Below are positions 28,520 through 38,452 of a DNA stretch of 64,000 nt, one piece after another. The position numbers and the translations under genes were made by a program. Where the stretch lies: assembly GCA_041397365.1 (NCBI GenBank), contig JAWKWT010000008.1, positions 62,001 to 126,000 on the forward strand. Direction: 5' to 3'. The stretch is from P52-10 sp041397365. Lineage in GTDB: Bacteria; Pseudomonadota; Alphaproteobacteria; Rhizobiales; Xanthobacteraceae. The notes under the pieces were generated by a model. It was not told where the DNA came from. It made no database searches and was given only the letters and a program-made list of their open reading frames with translations. Within the stretch, counting starts at the first letter, position 1. The number at the start of each line of letters is the position of its first letter.

Positions 28520-29587
28520 GTGATCGGTTCGCCTGACGATCATGAGCGCACGATGGCGTTCGCGGAAGTGGCTCTCGGCCAGATTCGATCGCTGCGACAG
28601 ACCGCGATACCCCGAAATTATGAGATCTGGTACGTTTATGCGACGGGCTACAATCCCGAGCTGAACAAGATCATCAACGAGACGCTCGATCGCGCCGGCA
28701 AGCTTTCGGACTCCGATCTTGAGCAGATCTACGACGCCTATCTCTCCCAGCTCCGCCATAGCGACCGCATCGACAAGGTCGGCAATCGCGTGGTCAGCGA
28801 AATCAATGAAGTGATGAGCTTCATCCATGACGCGCTGGGCTACAGCTCGAACTACGACCGGAGCCTGAGCGGCGCGAGCGAGAAGCTTGCCGATGCACGC
28901 GACAGCTCGGCAATCCACGCGATCGTCGAAAATCTGCTGATATCCACCCGCGAAATGCAGAACAGCAACAAGGCGTTGGAAGCACGTCTTGAAGCGTCCA
29001 AGCTGGAGATCAACACGCTCCAGCACAGCCTTGAAGCGATCCGCGCGGAAAGCCTCACCGACCCGCTGACCTCGCTCGGCAACCGGAAATATTTCGACCG
29101 GGCCTTGTACGAAGCCATGCTGGACGCACGGGAGAAGCAGGAACCGCTTTGCCTGATGATTTTCGACATCGATTATTTCAAGTCGTTCAACGACAATTAC
29201 GGCCATCTGACCGGCGACCAGGTGCTGCGCCTCGTCGCGATGTCGCTGAGGCAGAATGTGAACGGTCAGGACATCACCGCTCGCTATGGCGGCGAGGAAT
29301 TCGCGGTCGTGTTGCCGAATACGGCGATCAGACAAGCGCTGACGGTCGCCGATCATATTCGCCGCGCGGTGATGTCGAAGGAATTGAAGAAGAAGTCGAC
29401 CGGCGAGATACTCGGCCGCGTCACGATTTCGGCGGGGGTCGCTCTTCTCCATCCGCAGGACGATGCGGAGAAACTGATCGAACGCGCGGACGCCTGCCTC
29501 TATGCCGCCAAGCGCAACGGGCGCAATCGCGTCGTGTGCGAAACCGACCCCGAATATCTCCAGGAGCTTCAGGTTCAGGTCGCCTAG
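28520..29587 (+). CDS. diguanylate cyclase (GGDEF domain)
   Basis: Makes cyclic di-GMP from two GTP. The 355-residue protein has no membrane segment. Residues 1-175 are helical and end in a coiled coil (NSNKALEARLEASKLEINTLQHSLEAIRAESLTDPLTSLGNR), then the GGDEF domain with FDIDYFKSFND, the active-site loop ARYGGEEFAVVLP and ISAGVALLHP. The I-site position five residues before GGEEF reads NGQD instead of RxxD, so product inhibition at that site is probably absent. Start is GTG 28520 after GAGGGG; ATG 28553 is an alternative. Its TAG stop overlaps the stop of the convergent TfoX-like gene in CTAG. Confidence 0.9.
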   Translation: MIGSPDDHERTMAFAEVALGQIRSLRQTAIPRNYEIWYVYATGYNPELNKIINETLDRAGKLSDSDLEQIYDAYLSQLRHSDRIDKVGNRVVSEINEVMSFIHDALGYSSNYDRSLSGASEKLADARDSSAIHAIVENLLISTREMQNSNKALEARLEASKLEINTLQHSLEAIRAESLTDPLTSLGNRKYFDRALYEAMLDAREKQEPLCLMIFDIDYFKSFNDNYGHLTGDQVLRLVAMSLRQNVNGQDITARYGGEEFAVVLPNTAIRQALTVADHIRRAVMSKELKKKSTGEILGRVTISAGVALLHPQDDAEKLIERADACLYAAKRNGRNRVVCETDPEYLQELQVQVA

Positions 29588-30036
29588 GTTTTCTTCGCTT
29601 GCCTGCCGGACCTGCCCTTGGTCGACCCGACATTGGCGGGCGGCGTCTTCGTCTTCGCTCCTGCCTTCTTTGATACGGCCTTCTTTGAGCCGTCCGCACG
29701 GCGCTTCGCAAGCTGCGCCCGGTGCGCGGCGGCGACGGCTGCGCGCGTCCACTCCGCCAGTTCGTCCGGATCGTCATAAAGCCGCTCGGGCATTCGCCAG
29801 AACGAATTAATGGTCACGACCTTGCCGGTGGACCCCTTCGGATAGCTGAACGGTTTGCAGTTCTCGGCCTCGAAGCGCGCGAAGGTCTGCTCGTCCGCCT
29901 TCAGATAGAACTCGCCGCCGCGTAGCACGAGGCAGAAGCAAACCTCCTCGGCATACAGACCGAAGCCGGAGAACATCCGCTTCGCCGAAACCGGGCCATA
30001 CGCCGCGAACAGTTCGGCGATGGCCTCGCGGTCCAT
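29584..30036 (-). CDS. TfoX N-terminal domain protein with lysine-rich tail
   Basis: A 150-residue protein. Residues 1-95 are a TfoX_N domain (FAAYGPVSAKRMFSGFGLYAEEVCFCLVLRGGEFYLKADE...), related to the competence regulator TfoX/Sxy but widespread in non-competent alphaproteobacteria, where its role is unknown. The last 50 residues are an Ala/Lys/Arg-rich histone H1-like tail (KRRADGSKKAVSKKAGAKTK). It lies 11 bases after sufA on the same strand, so it may be the last gene of the SUF transcript. It overlaps the convergent diguanylate cyclase gene by four bases. Confidence 0.75.
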   Translation of the reverse strand: MDREAIAELFAAYGPVSAKRMFSGFGLYAEEVCFCLVLRGGEFYLKADEQTFARFEAENCKPFSYPKGSTGKVVTINSFWRMPERLYDDPDELAEWTRAAVAAAHRAQLAKRRADGSKKAVSKKAGAKTKTPPANVGSTKGRSGRQAKKT

Positions 30037-30047
30037 GGGGGGACGCC

Positions 30048-30419
30048 TCAGACGGGCAGCTTCGCCGGCGTGATCGAGACCGACTCGCCGCAGCCGCAGG
30101 CGCTGGTCTCGTTGGGATTCTTGAACACGAAGGTCGCGGCCATCTTGTCGACCTTGAAGTCCATTTCCGTGCCGAGCAGGAACAGTACGGCCTTCGGATC
30201 GATCAGCACTTTGACGCCCTTGTCCTCGACAATCTCGTCGCTGGTCTTGACCTCGTCGGCGTATTCGACCGTGTAGGCCATGCCGGCGCAGCCGCCATTC
30301 TTCACGCCGACGCGCAGGCCTGCGATCGGCTTGTCGGCGCGCCCGGTCAGTTCGCGGATGCGATCCGCCGCGGCGTCCGTCAACGTCATCACCTTCGGGC
30401 GGGGTCGTGCAGTGGCCAT
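30048..30419 (-). CDS. sufA: iron-sulfur assembly carrier, HesB/IscA/SufA family
   Basis: An A-type Fe-S carrier of 123 residues. The three cluster-ligating Cys are present: one in KNGGCAGMAYTVEY and two in SACGCGESV near the C terminus. ATG 30419 (MATARPRPKVMTLTDAAADRIREL) is chosen because GAGAGGAAGA lies directly upstream; the frame is open further. It is the distal Fe-S gene of the leftward SUF cluster, separated from the VOC gene by 135 bases. It would receive clusters from SufBCD and pass them to apoproteins. Confidence 0.9.
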   Translation of the reverse strand: MATARPRPKVMTLTDAAADRIRELTGRADKPIAGLRVGVKNGGCAGMAYTVEYADEVKTSDEIVEDKGVKVLIDPKAVLFLLGTEMDFKVDKMAATFVFKNPNETSACGCGESVSITPAKLPV

Positions 30420-30554
30420 TCTTCCTCTCCGTCCGGGTTCAAGGCCCGGCAAGATTCCATGCCGTTAAGATAACAACCAATCGGCGCAAGTGAAGCCCCG
30501 CCGCGGTGGATTTGCTCAAGGCCGCCTCGCGCGGCATATCGGCGATGGCAAACC

Positions 30555-30968
30555 TCAATAGATCTTCCAGGTTCCGCGCGTCACCAGTTCGAGCAGATGG
30601 TTGTCCGGATCGCGGAAATAGATGCTTTTGCCGCCTTTCGGCCAATCGGTCCGGGCCTCGATCGGCACGCCCTTCTCAGCCAGACGCGCCTCCCATTTCG
30701 GCAGCTCGCCGGCGTCGATGCCGAAGGCGAGATGCAACGGCCCATGGCCGTCATGCGGCGGGATGGTGCCGCCGGGCAGCTTCACTTCCTCGAGCGTCGC
30801 GCCGCGCTGAAACACCAGAAACACGCTTTCGCCGCCAATGTCATAGGCGCGGAAGCGGTCGTCGCTGACCATCGCCGGCAGATCGAGCACGTCTTCATAA
30901 AAGGCGGCCGCGCGCCGCAGATCGTCCACATACACCGCCGTTTCGATGACCCGATCGAGGCGTGGCAT
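30555..30968 (-). CDS. VOC (glyoxalase/dioxygenase superfamily) protein
   Basis: A 137-residue vicinal-oxygen-chelate fold protein with two beta-alpha-beta-beta-beta modules: IETAVYVDDLRRAAAFYEDVLDLPAM and GPLHLAFGIDAGELPKWEARLAEKGVPIE, ending FRDPDNHLLELVTRG. Metal ligands typical of the fold are visible as His in PLHLAF and Glu in LLELVT. The substrate is unknown; it resembles the fosfomycin-resistance/glyoxalase-like branch. It begins three bases after the sufT stop, inside the SUF cluster, so it is probably co-expressed with Fe-S assembly genes. Confidence 0.8.
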   Translation of the reverse strand: MPRLDRVIETAVYVDDLRRAAAFYEDVLDLPAMVSDDRFRAYDIGGESVFLVFQRGATLEEVKLPGGTIPPHDGHGPLHLAFGIDAGELPKWEARLAEKGVPIEARTDWPKGGKSIYFRDPDNHLLELVTRGTWKIY

Positions 30969-30971
30969 GGC

Positions 30972-31376
30972 TCACCACATGTTCAGGACCAGTCGCGCTT
31001 CGTCGGACATCCGGTCCGGCGTCCACATCGGATCCCAGACGATGTTCACATCGACCTTGCCGATGCCCGGAATGCTGGCGATGGCGTTCTCGACCATCGT
31101 CGGCAATTCCTCCGCCGCGGGACAGTTCGGCGTCGTCAGCGTCATCTCCACCGTGACACTGCGGTCGTCGCCGATATCGACCTTGTAGATCAGGCCGAGT
31201 TCATAGATGTCGGCGGGAATTTCCGGATCGAACACGGTCTTGAGCGCAGCGACGATATCGCCGGTCAGACGCTCGGTCTCCTCCGGCGGCAATGCGGAAG
31301 TCTGCGCGAGATTGGCGCGGACCGCATCGGTGTCTGCTGCGACTGTGCCTTCGCTGGTCGATCCATCCTGTGTCAT
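30972..31376 (-). CDS. sufT: SUF-associated DUF59/MIP18 family protein
   Basis: A 134-residue protein: a variable 35-residue head and a DUF59 (MIP18) domain with VFDPEIPADIYELGLIYKVDI and TLTTPNCPAAEELP, the latter holding the conserved Cys. SufT-type proteins assist Fe-S cluster maturation of target proteins. The start overlaps the sufS stop by four bases, so translation is coupled. Name given from position in the suf operon and domain. Confidence 0.85.
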   Translation of the reverse strand: MTQDGSTSEGTVAADTDAVRANLAQTSALPPEETERLTGDIVAALKTVFDPEIPADIYELGLIYKVDIGDDRSVTVEMTLTTPNCPAAEELPTMVENAIASIPGIGKVDVNIVWDPMWTPDRMSDEARLVLNMW

Positions 31377-32620
31377 GCGAACAAATCCCGAGCCTTGATG
31401 AGGGCTTGCGCCAGGGCGTCCACCTCGGCGCGCGTATTATACATGGCGAACGACGCGCGGCACGTCGCCGGAACATGGAAGCGTTCCAACAGCGGCATCA
31501 CGCAATGGGTGCCGGCCCGCACGGCGACGCCCTGCCGGTCGATCACGGTGGCGATATCGTGCGGATGCGCGCCCTTCATGTCGAACGACACGATCGCGCC
31601 CTTGTCCTTCGCGGTGCCGATGATGCGCAGCGAATTGATCTCGCGCAGCCGGTCCTGCGCATACGATACGAGATCGCGCTCATGCGCCGCGATGCGTTCC
31701 TTGCCGATCGAATTGATATAATCGATCGCCGCACCAAGTCCGATCGCCTCGACGATCGGCGGCGTGCCCGCCTCGAATTTATGCGGCGGATCGCCGTAGG
31801 TGACGACATCGCACGACACCTCGCGGATCATCTCGCCGCCGCCTAAAAACGGACGCATCGCGACCAGATGCGCGTGCTTGCCATACAGCACGCCGATCCC
31901 GGTCGGGCCATACAGCTTGTGGCCGGTGCAGACGTAGAAGTCGCAATCGATGTCCTGCACGTCCACCGGCAGATGCACCGCGCCCTGGCTGCCGTCCACC
32001 AGCACAGGAATGCCGCGCGCATGCGCGAGCTTCACCACCTCTTTCACCGGAACGATGGTGCCGAGCGCGTTCGACATCTGCGTGATGGCGACGAGTTTCG
32101 TGCGCGGACCCAAGAGCTTCTCGAATTCCTCGATGAGGAAATTTCCGTCATCGTCGACCGGGGCCCATTTCAGCACCGCGCCCTGCCGCTCGCGCAGGAA
32201 ATGCCACGGCACGATGTTGGAATGATGCTCCATGATCGACAGCACGATCTCGTCGCCCTCACCGATCATCGGCCCGCCGAACGAGGATGCGACGAGATTG
32301 ATCGCCTCCGTCGCGTTGCGCGTGAAGACGATCTCCTCGGACCGGCGCGCGTTCAGGAACGCCGCGACTTTTCCGCGCGCGCCTTCGTAGCCTTCGGTGG
32401 CGGCGTTGGCGAGATAATGCAGGCCGCGATGGACGTTGGCGTATTCGGAGACGTAGGCCTTGTGCATGCGGTCCAGCACAGCATTGGGCTTCTGCGCCGA
32501 CGCGGCGTTGTCGAGATACACCAGCGGTTTGCCGTAGACCTGCATCGCCAGCGCCGGGAAATCCTCCCGGAGCTTGCCGACATCATACGCGCCGTTGCTG
32601 ACCGCCGGATGCATGCTCAA
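31373..32620 (-). CDS. sufS: cysteine desulfurase, SufS type
   Basis: A class II PLP-dependent cysteine desulfurase that takes sulfur from cysteine for SufBCD. Intact at 415 residues. PLP-lysine motif is DFYVCTGHKLYGPTGIGVLYGK; the active-site Cys is in AVRAGTHCVMPLLERF; upstream motifs VYLDNAASAQKP and FTRNATEAINLVASS are typical. It overlaps sufD upstream and sufT downstream by four bases each. A second, IscS-like desulfurase begins the same gene cluster. Confidence 0.95.
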   Translation of the reverse strand: MSMHPAVSNGAYDVGKLREDFPALAMQVYGKPLVYLDNAASAQKPNAVLDRMHKAYVSEYANVHRGLHYLANAATEGYEGARGKVAAFLNARRSEEIVFTRNATEAINLVASSFGGPMIGEGDEIVLSIMEHHSNIVPWHFLRERQGAVLKWAPVDDDGNFLIEEFEKLLGPRTKLVAITQMSNALGTIVPVKEVVKLAHARGIPVLVDGSQGAVHLPVDVQDIDCDFYVCTGHKLYGPTGIGVLYGKHAHLVAMRPFLGGGEMIREVSCDVVTYGDPPHKFEAGTPPIVEAIGLGAAIDYINSIGKERIAAHERDLVSYAQDRLREINSLRIIGTAKDKGAIVSFDMKGAHPHDIATVIDRQGVAVRAGTHCVMPLLERFHVPATCRASFAMYNTRAEVDALAQALIKARDLFA

Positions 32621-33939
32621 CCCCTCGCCTGCAACCAGCGAACGGCCGCGTTGGTCGCCACCTCGCGCAAGCCTTCATCGGCGATCGTCTCGATCGCTTC
32701 GCCGACGAACGCCTGGATCAGCAGCGCCTGCGCTTCCTTTTCCGGCAAGCCACGCGCGCGCAGATAGAACAGCAGCGTGTCGTCGAGCGCGCCGGCGGTC
32801 GCGCCATGACCGCACGTTACGTCGTCGGCGAAAATCTCCAGCTCAGGCTTGTTGTCGACCTCGGCGTCGTCGGAGAGCAGCAGCGCGCGTGTCTCCATCT
32901 TGCCATCGGTCTTCTGCGCATCCGGCCGCACGATGATGCGCCCCTGGAAAACGGAGCGCGCGCGATCGTCGAGCACCGCGCGAAAAACCTCGCGGCTGGA
33001 GCAATGCGGAACGGCGTGATCGACCACCAGTGTGGTGTCGCCATGCTGCGTGCCGTTGAGCAGGTTGACGCCGTTGATCGCGGCATGGGCGCCCTCGCCG
33101 CCGAAGCGCACGAACGCCTGATAGCGGCTGACGGAAGCGCCGGCCGTGAGATTGAACGCGTTGAATTGCGTTCGCTGACCGAGCGTCACAATGGCCGTCG
33201 AAACATTCGCGGCGTCGCGCGCATCCTCCAGCAGGCGGATGTGCTGAACGTCCGCGCCGTCGCCCGCCCACAGCACGACAGAGTCGTGCGCCTGATAGGC
33301 GCTCGCGCCATCGGCCGCGACGAAACTCTCCACCAGCGTCGCGCGCGCGCCGGCCTCGATCCTGACCAGCGAGCGGGTGAAGGCGGCCGCCTTCGACTGC
33401 GTCGCGACGTGAACGATGTGGAGCGGTTTTGCGGGCGTGGCCTTCGCCGCGACGTCGATCACGACGCCATCGGTCGCCATCGCCGCATTCAGCGAGATCA
33501 TCGCGTCGGAGGCGACGCTGGTTCGCAACAGATCGGCACACGCGTCGAGCTTCGGATCATCCAGCATCTCCGCCAAGGTCCGCACGCTGACGCCGGCCTC
33601 GGGCGTCGCGTCAGAGAGTGTCGGCGCGAACACGCCGTCCACCAGAACCAGCCGGTGCGTGCCGCTCACGTCGAGCGACGCCAGCGCCTTTTTCGCACGC
33701 GAAAGCGCGGCCTGATCCGGCGCAGCCGCGAGCTGCGCAATCGCGCCCAGCAGCGCGCGCAGATCGGTGTATTTCCATTCCTCGATCCGCCGATGCGGCA
33801 AGCCGCGCTGGCTGAAATCGGCGAAGGCGGCTTCGCGCGCCTCGGCGACCGGTCCCTTGCCCGGCAGGCGCGCGCGCGCGGCGGCGAACAGGTCGTCCGC
33901 CACTCCGCTCGCCGCTGGCTTAAGCATTGCAAGATTCAT
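32617..33939 (-). CDS. sufD: Fe-S cluster scaffold subunit SufD
   Basis: SufD pairs with SufB on the SufC ATPase to form the Fe-S scaffold. Intact at 440 residues. The N-terminal helical region contains LPHRRIEEWKYTDLRALL, a SufD signature; the core beta-helix includes VYQGRI-type sequence (SVFQGRIIVRPDAQKTDGKMETRALLLSDDAEVDNKPELEIFADDVTCGHGATAG), where the conserved Cys and His lie. Ends with FLYLRARGLPEKEAQALLIQAFVGEAIE-type sequence. It starts 12 bases after sufC and overlaps sufS. Confidence 0.95.
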   Translation of the reverse strand: MNLAMLKPAASGVADDLFAAARARLPGKGPVAEAREAAFADFSQRGLPHRRIEEWKYTDLRALLGAIAQLAAAPDQAALSRAKKALASLDVSGTHRLVLVDGVFAPTLSDATPEAGVSVRTLAEMLDDPKLDACADLLRTSVASDAMISLNAAMATDGVVIDVAAKATPAKPLHIVHVATQSKAAAFTRSLVRIEAGARATLVESFVAADGASAYQAHDSVVLWAGDGADVQHIRLLEDARDAANVSTAIVTLGQRTQFNAFNLTAGASVSRYQAFVRFGGEGAHAAINGVNLLNGTQHGDTTLVVDHAVPHCSSREVFRAVLDDRARSVFQGRIIVRPDAQKTDGKMETRALLLSDDAEVDNKPELEIFADDVTCGHGATAGALDDTLLFYLRARGLPEKEAQALLIQAFVGEAIETIADEGLREVATNAAVRWLQARG

Positions 33940-33951
33940 GATCGATCCCGT

Positions 33952-34713
33952 TCAGGCCGCCTGATCTTCGAATTGCGCGTAGCCGGACTGCTCCAGCTCC
34001 AGCGCGAGCTCCTTGCCGCCGCTCTTCACGACGCGGCCCTTCGACATCACATGCACCTTGTCCGGCACGATGTAATTCAACAGCCGCTGATAGTGCGTGA
34101 TGACAATCATCGACCGTTCGGGCGAACGCAGCGCATTGACGCCATCGGCGGCGACGCGCAGCGCATCGATGTCGAGGCCGGAATCCATCTCGTCGAGGAT
34201 GCACAGCTTCGGCTCGAACAAAGCCATTTGCAGCACCTCGTTGCGCTTCTTCTCGCCGCCGGAGAAGCCGACATTGACGCCGCGCTTGAGCATATCCATC
34301 GGAATGCCGAGCTGATCCGCCACCGAACGAACCTTTCGCAGGAAATCCGGCACGAGCAGTTCGGCCTCGCCGCGCGCCTTGCGTTGCGCATTCAGCGCCG
34401 TGCGCAGGAAATTCATCGTTGCGACGCCGGGAATTTCAACCGGATATTGAAACGCAAGGAACAGGCCCTTCGCCGCGCGCTCGTTCGGGTCCATCTCGAA
34501 GATGTCTTCGCCGTCGAATAGCACCTCGCCGCTCGTCACCTCGTAGCCGGGCTTGCCGGCGAGCACATGGCTGAGCGTCGATTTGCCGGAGCCGTTCGGC
34601 CCCATGATCGCATGCACTTCGCCCTTGTTCACCGTGAGCGACAGGCCATGCAGAATTTCATTGCCATCGTCCTCGATACGGACATGCAGGTTCTTCACTT
34701 CGAGCAACGGCAT
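33952..34713 (-). CDS. sufC: Fe-S assembly ATPase SufC
   Basis: ABC-type ATPase of the SufBCD complex, 253 residues. Walker A is MGPNGSGKSTLSH, signature NVGFSGGEKKRNEVLQ, Walker B LCILDEMDSGLDIDAL, and switch His in VITHYQRLL. ATG 34713 (MPLLEVKNLHVRIEDDG) is preferred, with AAGGA eight bases upstream; the frame is open nine codons further. A 100-base repeat-bearing spacer separates it from sufB, and sufD follows after 12 bases. Confidence 0.95.
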   Translation of the reverse strand: MPLLEVKNLHVRIEDDGNEILHGLSLTVNKGEVHAIMGPNGSGKSTLSHVLAGKPGYEVTSGEVLFDGEDIFEMDPNERAAKGLFLAFQYPVEIPGVATMNFLRTALNAQRKARGEAELLVPDFLRKVRSVADQLGIPMDMLKRGVNVGFSGGEKKRNEVLQMALFEPKLCILDEMDSGLDIDALRVAADGVNALRSPERSMIVITHYQRLLNYIVPDKVHVMSKGRVVKSGGKELALELEQSGYAQFEDQAA

Positions 34714-34737
34714 TTCAATGATCCTTGTTCGTCCAGT

Positions 34738-34827
34738 CATCCTGAGGTCGAAGCGTTTTTCACGCGAGCCTCGAAGGATGATATTTCATCTGGCCGTATA
34801 TCTTCGAAACCATGCGCAAGCGCATGG
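34738..34827. repeat. two inverted repeats between sufB and sufC
   Basis: The first, 34738-34782, is an imperfect inverted repeat with ends TCATCCTGAGG and CCTCGAAGGATGA, a sequence type often seen between genes in Bradyrhizobiaceae. The second is a perfect 8-bp stem, CCATGCGC (34810-34817) and GCGCATGG (34820-34827), with a two-base loop. Both lie inside the SUF operon and could tune sufB against sufCDS expression. Confidence 0.6.
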
Positions 34828-34846
34828 CCCCGCATGATGACGGCGT

Positions 34847-36328
<1,482 letters not shown>

Positions 36329-36390
36329 TTTTGTCTCCGCGTCGCGGTTTCAAGGACCGCGGTGGATCGTCACGGTTGCAATCCTCGCTT

Positions 36391-36426
36391 CTACACAACT
36401 TTTCCGTGTAGATTAGAACTGTTCAA
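36391..36426. promoter_or_regulatory. dyad sequences upstream of sufB (candidate iron or Fe-S regulator sites)
   Basis: CTACAC (36391-36396) and GTGTAG (36406-36411) form a 6-9-6 inverted repeat. Directly beside it TTAGAACTGTTCAA (36413-36426) has opposed half-sites TTAGAA and TTC-AA, resembling the iron control element recognised by Irr in Bradyrhizobiaceae. The match is partial. Confidence 0.35.
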
Positions 36427-36433
36427 CCATGTT

Positions 36434-37579
36434 TCATGAGGCCTTACGTAATACACCTGAGAGCTTTATCCAAGCCTTCAGAGCACGATCGATGTCGTCC
36501 TCTTTGGTCGCATGGCCAAGGCTGATCCGGATCGCGCTTTGCACGAGTTCCGCAGGAACCCCCATCGCGGTCAAAACATGCGACGGCTGGACCTTTCCCG
36601 ACGAGCAGGCGGCCCCGGACGAGACCGCAATTCCTTCGAGATCGAAGGCGATCACCGCCGTTTCGGCGCGCATACCGGCCATCGCGAACAACGTCGTATT
36701 CGGTAGCCGCGGTGCGCCTTTCGAAAAGATGGTCACGTCCGCGCCTTCGGCCAGGCCGGCTTCCAGCCTGTCGCGCAACGCCTGCATGCGCGAGAATTCT
36801 TCCAGATCCACACCGGCGATCGCGGCGGCAACCCCGAATCCGGCGATTCCGGCAACATTTTCGGTTCCCGCGCGCCGGTTTCGCTCCTGTCCACCGCCTT
36901 TCAGCAAAGATGCGGGCGGCTGCAATTCCGGATCGACGATAGCAAGTGCGCCGACGCCTTTAGGCCCGCCGATCTTGTGCGCGGAGACGCTGACAAGGTC
37001 CGCGCCAAGGACGCGGACATCGAGGGGGATGCGCCCGAGCGCCTGCACCGCGTCCACATGCAGGATGCCGCCGGCCGCATGCACCAGCGAAGCCGCCTGC
37101 GACACCGGCTGGATTGCGCCAGTTTCGTTGTTGGCGAGCATCAGCGAGACCAGCGGCGGCTCGCCGTCTTGAATGAGGCTTTGGAGGGCGTCGAGATCGA
37201 TTGTCCCGTCGCTTGTCACGGTTGCATGCGCCACCTTGTCAGGGGTGAACGAACCGCCGGCCAGCACGGACGGATGCTCGATCGCCGAGACGATCAACCG
37301 CTCGCAGCCCTGGCCGGCACGGCCCCGTGTCCAGCCCTGAACCAGCGCGGTTGCATTCGCTTCCGTTCCTCCGGAAACGAACACGATACCCTCCGCCTGT
37401 GCCCCGATCGCCATCGCCACCGCCGCGCGCGCGTCCTCGATCAGATGGCGGGCCTTCCGTCCCTCGGCATGCACGGAGGACGGATTGCCGCAAATATCCA
37501 TGGCGCGCACCACCGCCTCCCGTACCTCCGGGCGAAGCGGGGCTGTCGCATTCCAGTCCAGATAGACCCGTGATTGCAT
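36434..37579 (-). CDS. cysteine desulfurase, IscS/NifS type
   Basis: A class I PLP cysteine desulfurase of 381 residues. Features: VYLDWNATAPLRPEVREAV, IVFVSGGTEANATAL, PLP-lysine in LVSVSAHKIGGPKGVGAL, RRAGTENVAGIAGFG, and the mobile-loop active-site Cys in VSSGAACSSGKVQPSHVL. It lies upstream of sufB as the first gene of the leftward SUF cluster, a common alphaproteobacterial arrangement with two desulfurases. It could supply sulfur for SUF or for tRNA thiolation. Start ATG 37579; an A/T-rich short dyad TTACCTAAGTAA lies about 12 bases upstream (37592-37603). Confidence 0.92.
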   Translation of the reverse strand: MQSRVYLDWNATAPLRPEVREAVVRAMDICGNPSSVHAEGRKARHLIEDARAAVAMAIGAQAEGIVFVSGGTEANATALVQGWTRGRAGQGCERLIVSAIEHPSVLAGGSFTPDKVAHATVTSDGTIDLDALQSLIQDGEPPLVSLMLANNETGAIQPVSQAASLVHAAGGILHVDAVQALGRIPLDVRVLGADLVSVSAHKIGGPKGVGALAIVDPELQPPASLLKGGGQERNRRAGTENVAGIAGFGVAAAIAGVDLEEFSRMQALRDRLEAGLAEGADVTIFSKGAPRLPNTTLFAMAGMRAETAVIAFDLEGIAVSSGAACSSGKVQPSHVLTAMGVPAELVQSAIRISLGHATKEDDIDRALKAWIKLSGVLRKAS

Positions 37580-37792
37580 GGCGGTTCTATGTTACCTAAG
37601 TAATGATCGTACCGTTCGACCTCGCATGGCGACCGCCCTGTTCGCAATGCTTGCTTTTTGCCCCTCGCCTCATGCTAGAACGCGGCTCCGTTTTCCGGCG
37701 AGGTTTTGGCAGCCGCGCAAGTCGCTGCGGTCACTGCCGAATTCTACCGTCTCGCCCTGCCGGGCAACCCGCCCGGCGATCCTGAGGTCACA

Positions 37793-38440
37793 ATGCCTGA
37801 AGTCATTTTTACCGGTCCCGCGGGACGCCTTGAGGGCCGCTACCACCCGGCCAAGCAGAAGAACGCGCCGATCGCGATGGTGCTGCATCCGCACCCGCAA
37901 TTCGGCGGCAATATGAACAACCCGATCGTGTATCAGGTGTACTACTCCTTCGTGCATCGCGGATTTTCGGTGCTCCGCTTCAATTTCCGGGGCGTCGGCC
38001 GCAGCCAGGGCTCTTTCGACCACGGCGTGGGCGAGTTGTCGGATGCAGCCTCGGCGCTCGACTGGGCGCAGACCATCAACCCCGAGGCCCGCGCCTGCTG
38101 GATCGCGGGCTTCTCGTTCGGCGCGTGGATCGGCATGCAGTTGCTGATGCGCCGGCCGGAGGTCGAAGGGTTCATCTCGATCGCGCCGGAACCGAACCGT
38201 TACGACTTCTCGTTCCTTGCGCCCTGCCCGTCCTCCGGGCTGATTGTCCATGGCGAGAAGGATATCGTCGCGCCGGCCAAGGACGTGACGACGCTGGTGG
38301 AAAAGCTGAAGACCCAGAAGGGCATCGTCATCGACCAGCAGATCATCCCCGGCGCGAACCACTTCTTCGCCGACCGGCTGGAGCCGCTGATGGAGTCGGT
38401 GACGAGCTATCTCGACATGCGGCTCGCCAACGTCCGCTGA
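37793..38440 (+). CDS. alpha/beta hydrolase
   Basis: A 215-residue alpha/beta-hydrolase of the short family with the motif HPHPQFGGNMNNPIVYQ near the N terminus. The nucleophile elbow is AGFSFGAWIGMQL (GxSxG with Ser), acid in VHGEKDIVAPAKDV, His in IPGANHFFADRLEPL; all triad positions are present. ATG 37793 (MPEVIFTGPAGRLEGRYHPAK) is chosen because CTGAGG precedes it and the family starts there; the frame is open 29 codons further. It is divergent from the cysteine desulfurase gene and convergent with the MFS gene. Substrate unknown. Confidence 0.85.
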   Translation: MPEVIFTGPAGRLEGRYHPAKQKNAPIAMVLHPHPQFGGNMNNPIVYQVYYSFVHRGFSVLRFNFRGVGRSQGSFDHGVGELSDAASALDWAQTINPEARACWIAGFSFGAWIGMQLLMRRPEVEGFISIAPEPNRYDFSFLAPCPSSGLIVHGEKDIVAPAKDVTTLVEKLKTQKGIVIDQQIIPGANHFFADRLEPLMESVTSYLDMRLANVR

Positions 38441-38452
38441 CACCTGGATTTA

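Noticed and set aside
32806..34521. 571-codon frame antisense to sufD and sufC
   Set aside because: Both opposite genes have complete motifs; the antisense frame is a GC-codon-bias shadow.
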